Below are positions 6,276 to 7,454 of a stretch of 7,454 bases of DNA, piece by piece (position 1 is the stretch's first letter; each line of letters opens with the position of its first letter). The stretch comes from Candidatus Treponema excrementipullorum. Lineage in GTDB: Bacteria; Spirochaetota; Spirochaetia; Treponematales; Treponemataceae. The notes under the pieces are model-generated. The model saw only the letters and a program-made list of their open reading frames with translations, did not search any database and had not been told where the DNA came from. The translations under genes and the position numbers were made by a program. The stretch is from the NCBI GenBank assembly GCA_018883625.1, contig JAHLFV010000235.1, positions 1 to 7,454 on the forward strand, written 5' to 3'.

Positions 6276-6482
6276 ATGAAAGAGGGCATTCATCCTAACT
6301 ATGAGTTGACAAAGATTACTTGTGTTTGTGGTAATGTTATTGAAACTCGTTCAACAGTAAAAAATATCAATGTTGAAATTTGTTCTGCTTGTCACCCGTT
6401 CTTTACAGGTAAGCAAAAGCTTGTAGATACTGCCGGTCGTATTGAACGCTTTAACAAGCGCTTTAAGATTAACCAAAACTAA
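6276..6482 (+). CDS. rpmE: 50S ribosomal protein L31 (zinc-binding, C+ form)
   Basis: A 68-residue protein of normal L31 length, part of the large subunit near the central protuberance, contributing to the intersubunit bridge. It begins MKEGIHPNYE and carries HPFFTGKQ and GRIERFNKRF, the family hallmarks. Four cysteines (C16, C18, C36, C39) make up the zinc ribbon, so this is the zinc-containing C+ paralogue rather than the zinc-free form induced under zinc starvation. The start at 6276 is chosen because GGAGG lies 5 bases upstream and because L31 proteins begin at this position; the in-frame ATG at 6264 would add four residues and lacks a ribosome site. It follows rho and is closed by a strong terminator. 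Confidence 0.96.
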   Translation: MKEGIHPNYELTKITCVCGNVIETRSTVKNINVEICSACHPFFTGKQKLVDTAGRIERFNKRFKINQN

Positions 6483-6497
6483 AATATTAGTATTCGT

Positions 6498-6527
6498 AAA
6501 AAAAAGTCCCAGACGGGACTTTTTTTT
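6498..6527. terminator. Strong bidirectional intrinsic terminator
   Basis: Eight A, then GTCCC, a four-base loop AGAC (6511-6514), GGGAC and eight T. The stem can reach 13 bp including the A-T pairs. The A-tract and T-tract make it functional on both strands. It ends rho-rpmE from the left, and the [2Fe-2S] gene, whose stop is at 6532, from the right. Confidence 0.93.
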
Positions 6528-6531
6528 ACAG

Positions 6532-6747
6532 CTACATAGACATTATTTCGGATATAGTTTTTAAAATTTCATCGTGACATCCTCTGCACCCTGTTGAACA
6601 ATGTGTGATTTCTTGCACGGATTCGAATGCTTTTTCTACGTCACTGAATTTTTCATTTTCGTGCAGTGCTTTTTCAATATCCAAATATGTCACTTTCTTG
6701 CAGTGGCATATTTCCCTGTTACTGCCGAGAGACATTGGGGTTTCCAT
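6532..6747 (-). CDS. Bfd-like [2Fe-2S]-binding small protein
   Basis: A 71-residue protein with the Bfd-like fold (BFD-type [2Fe-2S] domain, as in bacterioferritin-associated ferredoxin and in NifU/nitrite-reductase modules). The likely cluster ligands are C14 and C16 (ICHCKKVT) and C54 and C57 (GCRGC); an additional Cys50 precedes the second pair. The helical segment between the pairs (YLDIEKAL onward) fits the family. Whether it serves ferritin iron release, another redox partner or cluster transfer cannot be told from the sequence, since no ferritin gene is nearby. The start is set by AAGGAG six bases upstream of the ATG at 6747; a further-upstream TTG at 6768 would put the ribosome site inside the gene. 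It appears to have its own promoter and shares the terminator at 6498-6527. Confidence 0.85.
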   Translation of the reverse strand: METPMSLGSNREICHCKKVTYLDIEKALHENEKFSDVEKAFESVQEITHCSTGCRGCHDEILKTISEIMSM

Positions 6748-6753
6748 AAAATA

Positions 6754-6759
6754 CTCCTT
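6754..6759 (-). promoter_or_regulatory. Shine-Dalgarno site that fixes the [2Fe-2S] protein start
   Basis: AAGGAG on the minus strand with a 6-base spacer to the ATG at 6747. This rules out the longer reading from the TTG at 6768. Confidence 0.8.
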
Positions 6760-6776
6760 AACAATCAATATATCAC

Positions 6777-6805
6777 AGTATAATCGTTTTGGTTTTATGG
6801 TGCAA
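6777..6805 (-). promoter_or_regulatory. Probable promoter of the [2Fe-2S] protein gene
   Basis: On the minus strand, TTGCAC (6800-6805) and TATACT (6777-6782) are separated by 17 bases. The projected start near 6770 gives a leader of about 22 bases containing the AAGGAG site. The -10 is good, the -35 weak. No terminator hairpin is seen between the upstream gene's stop (6826) and this site, so read-through from that gene is also possible. Confidence 0.45.
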
Positions 6806-6825
6806 GAAAAAATACCGCTAACGAA

Positions 6826-7452
6826 TCAAATTGTTTCTAAAATCCCCAACTTGTTCCTTAATTCTGTAATTTCCGTACTTAAAGATATGGTTTGTTTAGT
6901 TTGTCTTACTAAGCGCTGGGCTAGTAATTTTGAAAGAAATATTCCGTAATGGGGATTTTTCTTAATTAAGTTAAGAAAAGTACTTTTGGGTATTTTTAGG
7001 AGTTGTCCTTGTCCTACGGCAAGGATGGTGGCACTTCTTCTGTCGTTAAGCAAAAAAGACATTTCACCTATAAACATATCATTGGGTGTCAACACAGATA
7101 CTAATTTTCGTGAAGAATACACAGCATAGCGACCTGAAACAATAAAGAATAGATGGTTTGTCGGTTCGTTTTGTCTGCATATAACTTCTTTGTTTTCACA
7201 AGTAATGGTTTCAAAGGATTCCATGATCATAGGAATAGTGTTTGATTTATTTTGAATATTGTCTATTTCAAAAGATACTTCATTACCTTTGTCATTGAAT
7301 TTAATATTTTGTACAAATTGTTGAGTCAGTTTTATGCCTCTGCCGTGAAGCCCATTCTGATCCTCTTCTTCTTTTAGCTGTGCTCGCCAATCAAAACCAT
7401 CACCTTCATCTCGAATTTTAAAATATGACTTATCGGGAGTAATAAGATAAGA
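6826..7452 (-). CDS. GHKL ATPase (RsbW-like) - cyclic-nucleotide-binding domain fusion, 5' end beyond window
   Basis: An open frame runs without a stop from the right edge to 6826, giving 208 C-terminal residues. The visible N-terminal part ends a HATPase_c-type domain: the G1 box is DEGDGFDW (15-22 of the visible part) and the G2 box GLHGRGIKL (34-42), close to RsbW/SpoIIAB-type anti-sigma kinases. The N box would lie outside the window. From about residue 83 there is a CRP-like cyclic-nucleotide-binding domain. Its phosphate-binding cassette GEMSFLLNDRRSAT keeps the Glu (130) and Arg-Ser (139-140) that contact cyclic nucleotides in CRP, so ligand binding is plausible. No DNA-binding helix-turn-helix follows; a charged helix ends the protein. 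The ATG at 7230 lies between the domains and is not the real start. A role as a cNMP-gated partner-switch kinase or anti-sigma factor is an inference. Confidence 0.85.
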   Translation of the reverse strand, partial: SYLITPDKSYFKIRDEGDGFDWRAQLKEEEDQNGLHGRGIKLTQQFVQNIKFNDKGNEVSFEIDNIQNKSNTIPMIMESFETITCENKEVICRQNEPTNHLFFIVSGRYAVYSSRKLVSVLTPNDMFIGEMSFLLNDRRSATILAVGQGQLLKIPKSTFLNLIKKNPHYGIFLSKLLAQRLVRQTKQTISLSTEITELRNKLGILETI

Positions 7453-7454
7453 AA

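Noticed and set aside
6605..6949. 114-codon open frame on the plus strand
   Set aside because: It runs antisense through the [2Fe-2S] gene and into the cNMP-binding domain, both clear conserved proteins; no ribosome site or domain of its own.
7228..7230. ATG as start of a separate 134-residue cNMP-binding protein
   Set aside because: The frame stays open to the window edge and encodes the G1 and G2 boxes of an ATPase domain, so this Met is internal; no Shine-Dalgarno sequence precedes it.

Overview
The window looks like chromosome from a spirochaete, most likely Treponema or a close relative. The reasons are a long Rho factor with an acidic/Arg-rich N-terminal extension directly followed by rpmE, a C+ (zinc-type) L31, a PilZ protein, an HATPase/cyclic-nucleotide-binding fusion, and moderate-to-low GC. 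The genus is inferred from protein character, not from a search. No tRNA, rRNA, CRISPR array, insertion sequence or phage gene was seen, and every interval between genes is under 300 bases.

Layout from left to right. (1) Minus strand, 1-1732: a tandem of a U32-family protein (TrhP-like tRNA hydroxylation factor, cut by the left edge) and, upstream of it, an HSL-type alpha/beta-hydrolase whose three catalytic positions all appear to be substituted. (2) Plus strand, 1782-2699: metA, homoserine O-acyltransferase, whose residue 111 is Glu and so predicts acetyl-CoA rather than succinyl-CoA use. Between these divergent genes lie only 49 bases, built around a perfect 9-bp inverted repeat in which each arm is an extended -10 element, so both mRNAs may be leaderless or nearly so. 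(3) Minus strand, 2736-4183: a PilZ protein overlapping by 16 bases an RlmM-like FtsJ-fold rRNA 2'-O-methyltransferase. (4) A 247-base divergent promoter region (4184-4430). (5) Plus strand, 4431-6482: rho and rpmE, with a short leader before rpmE that can form two competing hairpins, closed by a strong bidirectional terminator. (6) Minus strand, 6532 to the right edge: a small Bfd-like [2Fe-2S] protein and the C-terminal part of a fusion of a GHKL (RsbW-like) ATPase domain to a cyclic-nucleotide-binding domain.

Functional themes are transcription/translation maintenance (Rho, L31, RlmM-like, TrhP-like), methionine biosynthesis (MetA), and nucleotide second-messenger sensing (PilZ for c-di-GMP; cNMP-binding domain). 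The points most worth follow-up are the triad-less hydrolase, the symmetrical leaderless-type promoter pair, the rpmE leader, the Rho extension and the HATPase-cNMP fusion.
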